A stretch of DNA of 64,000 nt, taken from positions 60,726,001-60,790,000 of the forward strand of contig NC_083691.1 of assembly GCF_033118175.1 (NCBI RefSeq), read 5' to 3'. This document shows positions 21,644 through 33,689 of this stretch, one piece after another (within the stretch, counting starts at the first letter, position 1; every line of letters begins with the position of its first letter). This DNA comes from Dama dama (taxonomy: Eukaryota > Chordata > Mammalia > Artiodactyla > Cervidae). The notes under the pieces were generated by a model that was given only the letters and a program-made list of their open reading frames with translations, was not told the DNA's origin and searched no databases. The position numbers were made by a program, and so were the translations under genes.

Positions 21644-24487
21644 TTAGGCCTATTAGTTCGCTGATTCGGAAAATGTCAACATTCACTCTTGCCATCTCCT
21701 GTTTGACTACTTCCAATTTGCCTTGATTCGTGGACCTAACATTCCAGGTTCCTATGCAACATTGCTCTTTACAGCACTGGACCTTGGCTCCATCACCAGT
21801 CACATCTACAACTGGGTGTTGTTTTTTGTTTTGGCTCTGTCTCTTCATTCTTTCTGGAATTATTCCTCCACTGATCTCCAGTAGCATAGTGGGCACCTAC
21901 TGACCTGGGGAGTTCATTTTTCAGTGTCATAGCTTTTTGCCTTTTCATACTGTTCATGAGGTTCTCAAGGCAAGAATACTGAAGTGGTTTGCCGTTCCCT
22001 CCTCCAGTGGACCACATTTTGTCAGAACTCTCCACCATGACCCATCTGTCTTGGATGGCCCTACATGGCGTGGCTCATAGTTTCATTGAGTTAGACAAGG
22101 CTGTGGCCCATGTGATTAGATTGGTTAGTTTTCCGTGATTGTGGTTTTCGGAATATGGAGTACAGAATGAAGCAGGGCAAAGGGTAATAAGAGTTTTGGC
22201 AAGAGAATGCACTGGTTATAGCAAACACCTTCTTCCAACAACACAAAAGAAGACTCTACACATGGATATCACCAGATGATCAACACCAAAATCAGATTGA
22301 TTATATTTTCGCAGCCAAAGATGGAGAAGCTCTATACAGTCAGCAAAAACAAGACCGGGAGCTGACTGTGGCTCAGATCATGAACTCCTTATTGCCAAAT
22401 TCAGACTTAAATTGAAGAAAGTAGGGAAAACCACTAGACCATTCAGGTACAACCTAAATCAAATCCATAATGATTATACAGTGGAAGTGAGAAATAGATT
22501 TAAGGGACTAGATCTGACAGAGTGCCTGAAGAACTATGGATGGAGGTTCATGACATGGTACAGGAGACAGGGAGCAAGATCATCCCCAAGAAAAAGAAAT
22601 GCAAAAAAGCAAAATGGCTGTCTGAGGAGGCCTTACAAATAGCTGTGAATAGAACAGAAGCCAAAAGCAAAGGAGAAAAGGAAAAATATACCCATCTGAA
22701 TGCAGAGTTCCAAAGAATAGCAAGGAGAGTTAAGAAAGCCTTCCTCAGTGATCAGTGTCAAGAAATAAAGGAAAATAATAGAATGGGAGAGACTAGAGAT
22801 CTCTTCAAGAAAATTAGGGATACCAAGGGAACATTTCATGCAAAGAAGGGCACAATAAAGGACAGAAATGGTATGGACCTAACAGAAGCAAAAGATATTA
22901 AAGAGGTGGCAAGAATACACAGAAGAACTATACAAAAAAGATCTTTACGACTCAGATAATCATGATGGTGTGATCACTCATCTAGAGCCAGACATCCTGG
23001 AATGTGAAGTCAAGTGGGCCTTAGAAAGCATCACAACGAACAAAGCTAGTGGAGGTGATGGAATTCCAGTTGAGCTATTTCAAATCCTAAAAGATGATGC
23101 TGTGAAAGTGCTGCACTCAATATGCCAGCAAATTTGGAAAACTCAGCAGTGGCCACAGGACTGGAAAAGGTCAGTTTTCATTCCAATCCCAAAGAAAAGC
23201 AATGCCAAAGAATGTACAAACTACTGCACAATTCCACTCATCTCACATACTAGTAAAGTAATCCTCAAAATTCTCCAAGCCAGGCTTCAACGATACATGA
23301 ACTGTGAACTTCCAGATGTTCAAGCTGGTTTTAAAAAGGCAGAGGAACCAGAGATCAAACTGCCAACATCCGTTGGATTATTGAAAAAGCAAGAGTTCCA
23401 GAAAAACATCTATTTCTGCTTTATTGACCATGCCAAAGCCTTTGACTGTGTGGATCACAATAAACTGTGGAAAATTCTGAAAGAGATGGGAATACCAGAC
23501 CACCTGACCTGCCTCCTGAGAAAACTGCATGGAGGCTCAGAAAGCAACAGTTAGAACTGGACATAGAACAATAGACTGGCTCCAAATAGGAAAAAGGAGT
23601 ACGTCAAGGCTGTATATTGTCACCGTGTTTATTTAACTTATATGTACAGTACATCACGAGAAACACTGGACTGATGAAGCACAAGTTGGAATCAAGATTG
23701 CTGGGAGAAATAGCAATAACCTCACATATGCAGATGACACACCCTTATGGCAGAAAGTGAAGAAGAACTAAAGAGCCTCTTGATGAAAGTGAAAGAGAGT
23801 GAAAAAGTTGGCTTAAAGCTCAACATTCAGAAAACTAAGATCAGGGCATCTGGTCTCATCACTTCATGGCAAATAGATGGGGAAACAGTGGAGACAGTGG
23901 CTAACTTTATTTTTTGAGGGGCTCTAAAATCACTGCAGGTGACTTCAGCCACGAAATTAAGACGCTTACTCCTTGGAAGAAAAGTTATGACCAGCCTAGA
24001 CAGCATATTAAAAAGCAGAGACATTACTTTGCCAACAAAGGTCCGTCTAATCAAGGCTATGGTTTTTCCAGTAGTCATGTATGGATGTGAGAGACTATAA
24101 AGAAAGCTGAGCACCAAAGAATTGATGTTTTTGAACTGTGATGTTGGAGAAGACTCTTGAGTCCCTTGGACTGCAAGGAGATAAAACCAGTCCACCCTAA
24201 AGGAAATCAGTCCTGAATATTCATTGGAAGAACTGATGTTGAACCTGAAACTCCAATACTTTGGCCACCTGCTGCGAAGCTGACTCATTTGAAAAATCCC
24301 TGATGTTGGGAAAGATTGAAGGCAGGAGGGGAAGGGGACAACAAAGGATGAGATGGTTGGATGGCATCACTGACTCAATGGGCATGAGTTTGAGAGCTAG
24401 TGACGGACAGGGAGGCCTGGCATGCTGCTGTCCATGGGGCCGCAAAGAGTCGAACATGACTGAGTGACTGAACTGAACTGAAGCCTT
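21644..24487 (+). pseudogene. BovB LINE with inverted 5' end, multiply broken
   Basis: Two parts. 21644-22140 is antisense BovB 5' region and ORF start (minus-strand MKRQSQNKKQHPVVDVTGDG, EQCCIGTWNVRSTNQGKLEV, ending ...ISEL). 22141-24487 is sense BovB from the endonuclease (GRRGRG and RFKGLDLTECL, TNKASGGDGIPVELFQILKD, YFCFIDHAKAFDCVDHNKLW) to the CTGAACTGAACTGA tail. Consensus sequence between the parts is missing. Stops and frameshifts break RT after 23554. Flank GCCTATTAG (left) versus GCCTTTTAG (right) is a possible TSD. Confidence 0.88.
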
Positions 24488-24650
24488 TTAGAATTGGACT
24501 GGCTAGATAGCGCCCATGCCTTTTAACTGGGAGGTGTGAAAATGTGAGGTTTATAATAGAATAGTTGAGGATTGAAGAATTACTTTGAGATGTTGAAGAT
24601 AAAAGGGTTTTTGTTTGTTTTTATACATTTGCCTTTGGCAGATTAGTGTG
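24488..24650. other. Short unassigned gap between BovB and SINE
   Basis: No feature recognised; likewise 20761-21305 and 10561-10681 hold nothing I can name. Confidence 0.4.
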
Positions 24651-24652
24651 GT

Positions 24653-24835
24653 GGGCTTCCCAGGTGGCTCAGTGGTAAAGAATCTGTCTGCCAAGCAGGA
24701 GATGTGGGTTTGATCCCTGGGTCAGTAAGATCTCCTGGAGAAGGAAATGGTAACACACTCCAGTATTCTTGCCTGGGGAATTCCATGGATGGAGGAGCCC
24801 GGTGGGTTACAACACAACTGAGTGGGCGTGCGAGC
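24653..24835 (+). repeat. Bov-tA SINE with (CA)n tail
   Basis: GGGCTTCCCAGGTGGCTCAG to GGAGGAGCCCGGTGGGTTAC, followed by GCGTGCACGCACACACACAC at 24830-24857. Confidence 0.85.
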
Positions 24836-25159
24836 GTGCACGCACACACACACACAATTAGCATGACAGGGCTTCAGCTTCAGCTCTCAAAGCACTCAGC
24901 ACAGCTCACAATATCTGGCTAAGTGTTCTGAAGAAGGACAATAACAAAACGATGCAACAGTTATCAGTCATCTTTTCTGCAATATTTTATCCCTTAAATG
25001 TTTGCTGAAATTTTACCAGGATAATCTAATTTAAACAATCTTAAAGTGTACAAAATTCATTTCTTCCATGAAAACCTATGATCTGGAGCCCATATGATCT
25101 GAACTTTTTGAAAAGATGGAATGATTCAGTTCAAGGGACTCTGCAATTAACTTTTGTCA

Positions 25160-27471
25160 TTAATGTTTATTTCAATTAAATAAATGTGAATTCAGAATTA
25201 ATGTAAGATAAAACCTCAAAGTATTTGGCAAAACAAACGCTATTATGAGTATGGTTAAAATGTTTGTGTTACCTGTGTTATGAACTACAGACATTCACAA
25301 ATTTAAAGCACATCCTGAAGAAAATAAAATTTTGATAAATTCTGTTTGTAAAAATCAATTCAGTGGTACAGTCCCCCTGGGGGAGAAGCAGTCTGCCTTG
25401 TTACCATCAATTAAAAATCAAATGAGATATTTCAATTGTGATCGTCACAGCACTCTATAAAACATACAAACCTAAATCCTTTTGATCAGAGACTACAGTA
25501 AACAAGACTGGTATTTAATAGGTCTTATAGATCATGTAGTATAAAACATTTTCTTCTGCAAATAAAAATTTCATAAACTATTTCAAAAATGTCAAACAAC
25601 TGAATGTTGACTGCAACAAAACTTCCAAACAGAAGTTCAAAAATCTTGGCAAAGCTATGCATGTAACATCAAATAAAATCTAGCTTTATTTACCAACTAA
25701 AATATTCATTAAAAACACATAACACTTCAACATTTCAATAGAAATTGCTATTCTATTATCCATTATCAAGTCTGTTTTCTAAATAATTTGAAGAAGATTT
25801 CAATTATAAGATAAATGAAGACTAAAAATAAAAACAATGCAAATTGAAGTGTTTTAGAGACCTATATATAAGTAATTTCCAAACACATAATTGTTATATG
25901 ATTACAGTTTGGAACAAAATTTCCCTGAGCACTCTTTCTGCGTGGTTAGAAAAACTGATTTCTCCTGAATAATTCAATTTTTCATCCATCAAGGGTATCT
26001 GGGAATCTTTCCTTCCAGACATCTCTAAAGTAATAACTGATTATAACCATTTTAAGGGGCTATTTGACTGGCTATAGATTAATGGTTGAGTTTTAGTGCC
26101 CTGAGAACTGTACAGTGGGTATCTTATACAACTGAAATGATTTACTATCCTAAAACTATCAACAGTTGTTTTAACAAATTCAGAATCCAAATTTGTTTTA
26201 ACAAATCCAGCTGTTTTAACTAGCCTCACAGAAGAAAGAAGTAATAATCAGTAATTCAGACCAATAAATACATATTAAAAACTGAAAAAAAGAGTTGGAT
26301 TAACATTGTGATTTCTCTGGAATAACACTGAAAAAAATTAAGCATTCTGCCAACACAGGAAATACTTCACCTTAAAACTTTACTTAATTCAGTTTTGAGA
26401 TCTGTCACTCCTTAAAAGTCATGCAAACATAAAATTAGCATCACTGGAAATTTCATCACATAAATGGCAGTTCTCAAAGCTATCACAAAATTTACAGCCC
26501 AAAGACATACTATAATCAGTGCACATGTACAGTACCACTACTAGATGTGTTCCCCTAATTTTTTAAGATCTTAAAAAACTCTTAGCTATTTGAGAGTTTA
26601 GGCCTCTTCTCTTTCAAATAAATAAAGTATAACAAATACCTGGGAGTCTTAACTATGTAAATTTCTAAATACTAATTTTTTATATAGGCTAGCATCACAC
26701 TGATAGCTAATGGTGAATGATGTTGGATTCGTGATCTCTGAGGACGATTTCAGCTTCAGGACTAGGGACCAAGCTTGATCAACAAGAGCTTTTGTGAAGC
26801 AGAGTTCTATTAAAAGTATAAAAAGGGACAGAGAAAGCTTCTGACATAGACATCAGAAAGGGGATAGAGAGTGCCCCCCATCCATAGTCTTATCAAGGCC
26901 TTATATACTTTTATCAGGCCCACTCCCACAGCAAACATCTTATCATAACAAGATTAGTCAGAAGGTTCTTGTTAAGAACATAAACATGTCCTAGAGCAAG
27001 ATACATTGCTGTTACATAATCATTAGTACAGAGCTTAAGGAAAAACATACCCTTGGGTCATTAGCTCTGGGCTTAAAGAAAAACTGTTTTATGTGACTAA
27101 TGTAGAAAAAGAATGTATGTCCTTTTCTCCTTGAGAGCCCCAGACCCCTTTCTCCTTCTCAAGGGCCCAGACCCCTTCCTCCTCCATGAGAGTCCTGGAC
27201 CCCTTCCTCCTTGAGGGCCCCAGACTCCTTATCAACCTACCTAAGAATGAATTCTCTCAAAACCAAAGGAAAATCATATTTAAGAAGTTGCATATTTATA
27301 ATTTCATGAGACTTAACTATGTATTTCCCTTACCACTATGATTTACGTGGCTTGCAAGAATATTTAATAAATAACTTAAAACATTTAGAAGTAATCATTC
27401 CGAAGATCTTCAAGTAAGCAATTTCAAGTGTCCAGAGGTATGTCTTCTGTCTTCTTATATTTTAAGGTGCT
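25160..27471 (-). other. SANBR: SANBR 3' UTR and downstream flank (3' end not fixed)
   Basis: Downstream of the stop there is no further open frame of note. Minus-strand AATAAA occurs at 25685-25690 and 25166-25171, and the variant ATTAAA about 105 bases after the stop at 27363-27368. Any could set the poly(A) site, so the 3' UTR is between about 0.1 and 2.3 kb. Apart from the LTR at about 26721-27259 the stretch is free of recognisable repeats, as expected for a long retained UTR. Confidence 0.4.
26721..27259 (-). mobile_element. Solo LTR of a ruminant endogenous retrovirus, same strand as SANBR
   Basis: Read on the minus strand the segment has repeated GGGGTCT/CTCAAGGAGG motifs at its 5' end, a TATATAAGG TATA-like box, and a 3' end CACGAATCCAACA, the form of bovid class II ERV LTRs. 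No internal gag/pol sequence flanks it, so it is a solo LTR. If the canonical TG...CA ends are taken it spans 26721-27259; a GAATGA 6-mer at 26715-26720 and 27245-27250 would instead place the upper edge at 27244, so that boundary is uncertain. It lies about 0.2 kb past the SANBR stop codon. Confidence 0.65.
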
Positions 27472-27508
27472 TTACGCAGGCCGACCTTGACCAAAACGAC
27501 TTTTAGAC
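27472..27508 (-). CDS. SANBR: SANBR terminal coding exon w16 with stop codon
   Basis: 37 coding nt, acceptor aaaaaaatctAG, phase 2. It completes Arg r482 and codes r483-r493, SKSRFGQGRPA, then TAA (27472-27474). The short basic tail matches the C-terminus I associate with SANBR. The 3' UTR continues toward lower coordinates. Confidence 0.88.
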
Positions 27509-28034
27509 CTAGATTTTTTTAAACAGAAAAGAAGGTAAGAGGTGGTTCTAAAACAATAAGAAGTTGCCACTGCTTTACGTTAAGTCTGACTGACACTGTC
27601 AAAATTTAATGAAAATTCATGTATCTCCATAATCCACTTTAAAAATCCTTGGAGTGAAATGTATTTTGGAATTCAGGTATTTTTTTAAATTGGTGGAGAT
27701 AATATGTACATACATTGTATATTATGAACCTGGAGTAGTGCCCCATAACCAAACACATGAATATTTCTTCACTGATACAAAGGAGCCCTTATATTAAATG
27801 GGATAAATAAAAACTACAAATAGCACCACAGTAGCTCAGATCAGGTTTGAGTTGCCACAAATGTATGAAAAAAACTTTTTGGCTTTCTGAGTTTTCTGGA
27901 TTTCGGAATTGCAGATAAGGCATTTGGATCTGTAGTATTAATGATCACATTTCAGTAACTGCTAATCTTTCAAAGAAAGTTTGTGCTGTAAAATGATACA
28001 GAACATACAAGTTAGATATTCTTTTTCTTTGGCC

Positions 28035-28140
28035 CCATTGCACAGTATGAAGGATCTTAGTTCCCGGACCAGGAATTGAACCCTAGCCCCCTGCAGTGGA
28101 AGCATGGAGTCTTAACCACTGAACCTCCAGGGAAGTCCCA
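28035..28140 (-). repeat. CHR-1-like SINE fragment in SANBR intron
   Basis: Antisense strand view: GGATCTTAGTTCCCGGACCA, GTCTTAACCACTGAACCTCC, AGGGAAGTCCC. Intron w15-w16. Confidence 0.75.
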
Positions 28141-28539
28141 CAGGTAAGATTTTATAAAGAGAGAACAAGAAATTAGAAAATTTCAATGATTTATATAAAG
28201 TAGTAATATGTTATCAATAAACAGCATAAAAATTCTGCTAGTTTGCAGTGGCACCACAGCTTACATTTGTCAGCTGTTGGCTCAGAACCGAGCTGACTCA
28301 ATAAACAGAAAACTGATTTAAAAAAACTATACTTCCATTAAATTTTGCCATCATGACCTTTTAAAGTCTTAACTCTTAAGTTAAAATCTGGTTCTGACTA
28401 ATGTCTTGATGATCTAATCTCCAAACAAAACAGAAATCAAATTATGTGCTTTAGTGTTCATATGATTTTTCCCTTAAGAAAAAAAAAAAAAAATCATCAC
28501 TTCAAAGCTGGCATTCTGAATTCACTTCTGCTGATTTAC

Positions 28540-28631
28540 CTTGTGTTTTTTTCCGAGCTGCTCTGCCGAGCACTGACTGGCACTGAGGCCTTGATTTGTG
28601 CTTCAAGCCTGGAATAAATCCCTCCTGCAAA
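28540..28631 (-). CDS. SANBR: SANBR exon w15
   Basis: 92 nt, acceptor cctttacAG, donor GTAAATC, phase 0 to phase 2, coding r452-r481 and two bases of r482: FAGGIYSRLEAQIKASVPVS then ARQSSSEKNT. A competing AG seven bases downstream would shift the frame and so was not chosen. The 3.8 kb intron before it (28632-32414) is mostly a nested L1/BovB/SINE stack. Confidence 0.9.
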
Positions 28632-28974
28632 CTGTAAAGGAGCACAATTAAGTTACTATCTATATGGAACCAACAGAAGCTCAGCTTTATTGAAACAGCA
28701 TTACTTTTTAATTTAGAAGTAATTTTATTTTGATTTTTTAAATTAAAAAGTTTAGCTCTTTGGAGTTATAATTTATACATACTATTTTACTTTAAAATTC
28801 ACCCTATTTAGTGTACTGTTTTGAGTTTTGACAAATGCATACAGTTATGTGAACACTTGTAATGGAGACATAACCTAGTTCCACCACCCCAAGAAAATCC
28901 CCTAGTGCCCCCTTTTAAGGCCAATGATTTGATGACTTTACAGTACAAATTCTGGCAACCATCAACTTTTGGGT

Positions 28975-29095
28975 TTTTTTTCTTGGCTGGTCTGTGTAGT
29001 TTACAGGATCTTAGTTCCTTGACCAAGGATAGAACTTGTGCCCTTGGCAGTGAAAGAACAGAGTCCTAACCACTGGACAACCAGGGAATTCCCCT
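28975..29095 (-). repeat. CHR-1-like SINE
   Basis: TCTTGGCTGGTCTGTG, GGATCTTAGTTCCTTGACCA, GGACAACCAGGGAATTCCC. Confidence 0.7.
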
Positions 29096-29568
29096 ACTTA
29101 TCTGTTTTATGTCCCTATACCTTTGCATTTTCCAGAACCTTATATATATATATACAAAATCATATAGCTTACAGCCTTTTGAATAAGGCTTCTTGCACTT
29201 ACCATGATGTGTAGGAGATTCATCTATGTTGCAGCATGTATCAGTAGCTCATTCTTTTTTATATATACCACAGTCTTATTCAGTTATCAAGTAAAGGACA
29301 TTTGGGTTGTTTCTAGTTTTTAACAATTCTAAATAAAGCCCCTGTAAAGATGTGTGAAATGATCTGCATGGTGAGTAAACATTAATATAAGAAAGAACCA
29401 AACTGTTTTCCAAAGTAGCCAATCCCTTTTGCGTCCTTACTAGTTATATATGACAGTTCCAGTTGCTCTATATCCTTGTTAGCATATTAAAAAAACTTTT
29501 TTAGACATTTTAGTGGGTGTATAGTGGTATCTTGTTGAGGGATTAATTTACATTTCCCTAATGACTAA

Positions 29569-31463
29569 GAAGGCAAAGAGGCTGTCTCAGGAGGCTTTAC
29601 TAACAGCTGAGGAAAGAAGTGAAGTGAAAGGCAAAGGAAAAAAGGAAAGATATACCCAACTGAATGTAGAGTTCCAGAGAAAAGAAGGAGAGATAAGAAG
29701 GCCTTCTATAAGGAACAATGCAAAGAAACAGAGGAAAACAACAGAATGGGAAAGACTAGACATTTCTTTAAGAAAACTGGAGATGTCAAGGGAATATTGT
29801 ATGCAAGGATGGGCGTGATAAAGGAAAGAAACGGTATGGACCTAACAGAAGCAGAAGGGATGAAGAAGAGGTGGCAAGAATATACAGAAGAACTATACAA
29901 GAAAGGTCTTAATGACTCAGATAACCACCATGGTGGTGTCACTCCCCTAGAGCCAGACATCCTGGAGTATGAAGTCAAGTGGGCCTTAAGAAGCATCACT
30001 ACAAACAAAGCTAGTGGAGGTGATGGAATTCCAGTTGAGCTATTTCAAATTCTAAAAGATGATGCTGTTAAAGTGCTACACTCAATAGGTCAGCAAATTT
30101 GGAAAACTCAGCAGTGGCCACACGACTGGAAAAGGTCAGTTTTCATTCCATTTCAAAGAAGGGCAATGTCAAAGAATGTTCAAACTACCGCACAACTGTA
30201 CTCATTTCACATGCTAGCATGGTAATGCTCAAAATCCTTCAAGCTAGGCTTCAACCGTATGCGAACTGATAACTTCCAGATGTACACCTGGGTTTACAAA
30301 AGGCAGAGGAAACAGAGATCAAACTGTCAACATTTGTTGGATCACGGAAGAAACAACGAAATTCCAGAAAAATGTCTACTTCTGCTTCATTGACTACACT
30401 AAAGCCTTTGACTGTGTGGATCATAACAGCTGGAAAATTCTTAAAGAAGTGGGAATACCAGACCACCTTCCCTGTCTCCTGTTTGTGGGTCAAGAAGCAA
30501 CAGCTAGAACCAGACATGGAACAATGGACTGGTTCAAAACTGGGAAAGGAATACATCAAGGCTAAATACTGTCAACTTGCTTATTTAACTTTTACACAGA
30601 GTATATCATGTGAAATGCTGGGCTGGATGAATCACAAGCTGGAATCAAGACTGCTAGGGGAAATATCAACAACCTCAGATATGCAGATGACACCATTCTA
30701 ATGGCACGAAGTGAAGAGGAACTGAAGAGCCTCTCAATGGGGGGTAGTGAAAAGCTGGCTTGAAACTCAACATCAAAAAACTCAGATCATGGCATCTGGT
30801 CCCATCATTTCACGGCAAATAGAAGCAGAAAAAGTAGAAGCAGTGACAGATTTTACCTTCTTGGACTTCAAAATCACTGTGGACACTCCAAAATTTCATG
30901 GTGAAATTTTCACTGCAGCCATGAAATTAAAAGATGCTTGCTCCTTAGAAGGAAAACTAAGCCAAACCTAGACAGCATATTCAAAAGTAGAGCTACCACT
31001 TTGCTGACAAAGGTTCGTATAGTCAAGGCTATGGTTTTCCCAGTAGTCATGTATGGATATGAGAGCTGGATCATAAAGAAGACTGAGCACTGAAGAACAG
31101 ATGCTTTCAAATTGTGGTGCTGGAGAAAACTCTTGAGAGTCCACTGGACTGCAAGGAGATCAAACCAGTCAATCCTAAAGGAAATCAACCCTGAATATCC
31201 CCTGAAAGGACTGATGCTGAAGCTTCAATACTGTAGCCACCTGATGTGAAGAGGTGACTCACTGGTGACGACTCTGACACTGAAAAAGACTTACGGCAAG
31301 AGGAGAAGTGGGCAGCAGAGGATAAGATAGTTAGCATGGCTGATCCAATGGACAAGAGTCTGAGCAAACTCCAGGAGATAGTGGAGGACAGAGGAGCCTT
31401 GGTATGCTACATTCCATGGGGTCACAAAGAGTAGGACAAGACTTAGTGACTGAACAACAATAA
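29569..31463 (+). pseudogene. 5'-truncated BovB LINE, dead
   Basis: Starts in ORF2 upstream of the RT (KAKRLSQEALLTAEERSEV), includes TNKASGGDGIPVELFQILKD (around 30004-30065), YADDT-type motif C near 30680 and the C-terminus, each in a different frame with many stops. Ends AGTGACTGAACAACAATAA. TSD TAATGACTAA at 29559-29568 and 31464-31473. It lies in the w14-w15 intron, antisense to the gene. Confidence 0.9.
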
Positions 31464-31483
31464 TAATGACTAATGGCATTTTT

Positions 31484-31650
31484 GGTGGTAGCTCAGCAGT
31501 AAAGAATCTGCCTGCACTGCAGGAGACAGGAATTCAATCCCTTGGTCAGGAAGATCCTCTGGAGAAGGAAATGGCAACCTGTTCTAGTATTCTTGCCTGG
31601 GAAATACCATGCACAGAGGTCACAAAAGAGTTGGACAAGACTTGGCAAAA
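31484..31650 (+). repeat. Bov-tA SINE, degraded tail
   Basis: TGGTAGCTCAGCAGTAAAGA, GATCCTCTGGAGAAGGAAAT, CTAGTATTCTTGCCTGGGAA, GAGTTGGACAAGACTTGGC. Confidence 0.8.
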
Positions 31651-32414
31651 ATAAACAAAAAAAGATGACTAGTGATGCTGCCATCTTTTCCTGTGCTTCT
31701 TTGCTACCTTCTCTCATGAAGTCTATGGTTAATTTTTTGCCTATTTCTTTTTATTGGGCTGTTTATTTTATCAGTTTATGGCTTGTTTTTTCATTCTCTT
31801 AATAATGCCTTTCAAAAAGAAGTTTTAAATTTTGATGAAATCCAATTTTTTTCTTTTATGGATCATGCTTTTGGTGTTGTAGCTAAGAAATATTTGTCTC
31901 ACCCATGGTGATGAAGACTTTTTTTTTCCTGTTTCTTGTAGGGAAGTAAATTTTTCAAGAAAAGCATTAGGGGCAAAAGTTACTGTAAATATATAATACT
32001 GATACTAATGATGATATATAATGTTATAACTAATATGTAATTCAGCAAGAGTACAGGTATTTGTTATCATTTTTATCGTAAGACAACATCTTATTTTAAA
32101 GATAACATCTAAGCACCGATACAGAGCTGATGAAATTAGCAACTCCAGGAGGTCACCTTCCACGATGAAGTTAATCTGTTCTTGGATACTATACTTTCAG
32201 TGACAGTGTACTTTACTATGTGTGTGACACAGGTCTATGGGCCATAAGAGGTGGTGAAAAACTTTTATGTGAATGAATTGGCTAACTGGTACAGAATATA
32301 AAAATATATTAAAAATTTACTCTTTTAAAATCATAAAGCATCTTTATACTTATGATGAAAATAAAGTAGGAAAGAGTACTAATCAAGCACCATACGTGAG
32401 TACGTAATTCTTAC

Positions 32415-32503
32415 TTCTTTTGCTTCCTTTGACCTGACTCGATCCAGATCACCCAATCTCATCTTTATTAGGTGCCCAGTAATTTCAGACATCCGCCGCT
32501 GAT
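32415..32503 (-). CDS. SANBR: SANBR exon w14
   Basis: 89 nt, acceptor ttgacctttCAG, donor GTAAGAAT, phase 1 to phase 0. It completes Asp r422 and codes r423-r451, QRRMSEITGHLIKMRLGDLD then RVRSKEAKE. The amphipathic, charge-rich sequence with few helix breakers predicts a long helix, possibly a coiled coil continuing into w15. Confidence 0.9.
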
Positions 32504-32980
32504 CTGAAAGGTCAAAATTAATAAATCTTACTTTTTATGAGGATGTTTAATAATTTTTATTTCTTAAAGAAGACTGCAATTATTAAAAGTCCATGAAAAC
32601 ACCACTGTATATTATTTGCAGACACATACACCTATTTATCTTTGAAGGACTTTAGGCTTCAAGTGGCAAAATGGCTCATATGTATATAACTGGGCTGCTT
32701 TTAAGATGACTGTAAGTCAGCTGAAGACATATTCAGCCTTCTTGAAAGTGGAAGCAGTGGATGACAGTCAGGCTGAGAGACCTCAGAATGAGGATGCATG
32801 AAACCACACATTATCTATTGGGGTTGTCTAGTAATGAAACTCTGGTTGATGCCTAAGGGAATGTGCTAATTTTGGGCCTTATTCTAGTTGGAACCTTTAA
32901 AGCTATTCAGCATACTTCATAAGACTCCTATCATTGCTCTTTATATCCAATTTGTACATTACCCAAGTAATACTACTTAC

Positions 32981-33054
32981 CATCTTCTCTTTGGGCATCT
33001 TGGTTGAATCTCAAGGATCTTGTGGCATCCCACTTATTCTTCTGCATACTCACA
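32981..33054 (-). CDS. SANBR: SANBR exon w13
   Basis: 74 nt, acceptor ttttttcaatAG, donor GTAAGT, phase 2 to phase 1. It completes r397 and codes r398-r421, VSMQKNKWDATRSLRFNQDA then QRED. The NKWDATRSLRFNQDAQRED block is a recognisable SANBR signature. The small 78-base intron to w12 suggests the two exons are defined together. Confidence 0.9.
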
Positions 33055-33132
33055 CTATTGAAAAAATTACACAGAAATCAGCATTGATGTTTTTAGAGTG
33101 AACATCTGACTGGATTAAGGAGTAATACTCAC

Positions 33133-33161
33133 ATGAAAGGAGACACATCTCTAGAAGTTGA
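33133..33161 (-). CDS. SANBR: SANBR exon w12 (29-nt microexon)
   Basis: 29 nt, acceptor tttttttAG (strong pyrimidine tract), donor GTGAGT, phase 0 to phase 2, coding r388-r396 STSRDVSPF and two bases of Ile r397. Using the internal AG eleven bases further on would shift the frame into a stop in w13, which supports this acceptor. Only 78 bases of intron separate it from w13. Confidence 0.85.
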
Positions 33162-33229
33162 CTAAAAAAAAGTAGACAACATTAAGGCCCAATTAGAACA
33201 TATTTACTGATTAGCATTATAGGTAATAA

Positions 33230-33425
33230 CAAAAAAGAGTTTACATTTATTGGGTACAAGATACTGTACCCAGAGCATTACAAGCATTGTTTCACTGAAG
33301 CCCTGCAACAACCATGTGAGATGGATGCTATCATTATCTCTATATTAAAATAGTTTCAGAGGAGTTAAGAAACTTATCCAAAGGGAAAGAGACCTAGAAT
33401 TAGAACCCATTTCATTTATCTGAAC
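33230..33425 (-). repeat. MIR SINE
   Basis: Antisense MIR: TTACATTTATTGGGTACAAG, AACAACCATGTGAGATGGAT, AAGAAACTTATCCAAAGGGA. Confidence 0.7.
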
Positions 33426-33689
33426 TGGAAGCCCCCCACCTCTAATGCAGTCTTTTAGAATTCACTCATTCTGTGCCTGTGGTCCTTAACATGGAGATGA
33501 AAGTGCAATCCATCCAACATATTCTGTGTGGAATGTGTCTCTGCCCCAGCTTTTCACACATTTTCAGAATCCACAGTTCCTCTTTTAGCCAACAGTAGTT
33601 ATACTGTTCTCTTATTCCTACCTGGCTTTTTACTCCTTCCTTTGAAGGCATGAGGAAATAAGAATAATTTCAAATGGTCATAAAATATA

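Larger units (their letters stand above)
28735..31925 (-). repeat. Old L1 3' region, antisense, split by three insertions
   Basis: L1 text runs in antisense through 28735-28974, 29096-29558, 31474-31483 and 31680-31925 (TGTGAACACTTGTAATGGAG, CACAGTCTTATTCAGTTATC, CTTTTGGTGTTGTAGCTAAG). A CHR SINE, a BovB and a Bov-tA interrupt it. On the gene strand it is in sense orientation. Confidence 0.65.

Noticed and set aside
22522..23554. Open frames of 145 and 194 codons with endonuclease/RT similarity
   Set aside because: Dead BovB ORF2 fragments separated by stops and frameshifts; not a host gene.
1..24900. Exons of the next gene downstream (C2orf74 by human synteny)
   Set aside because: Looked for a short membrane protein with matching splice phases on the minus strand and found none; the human neighbour may lie beyond the window.
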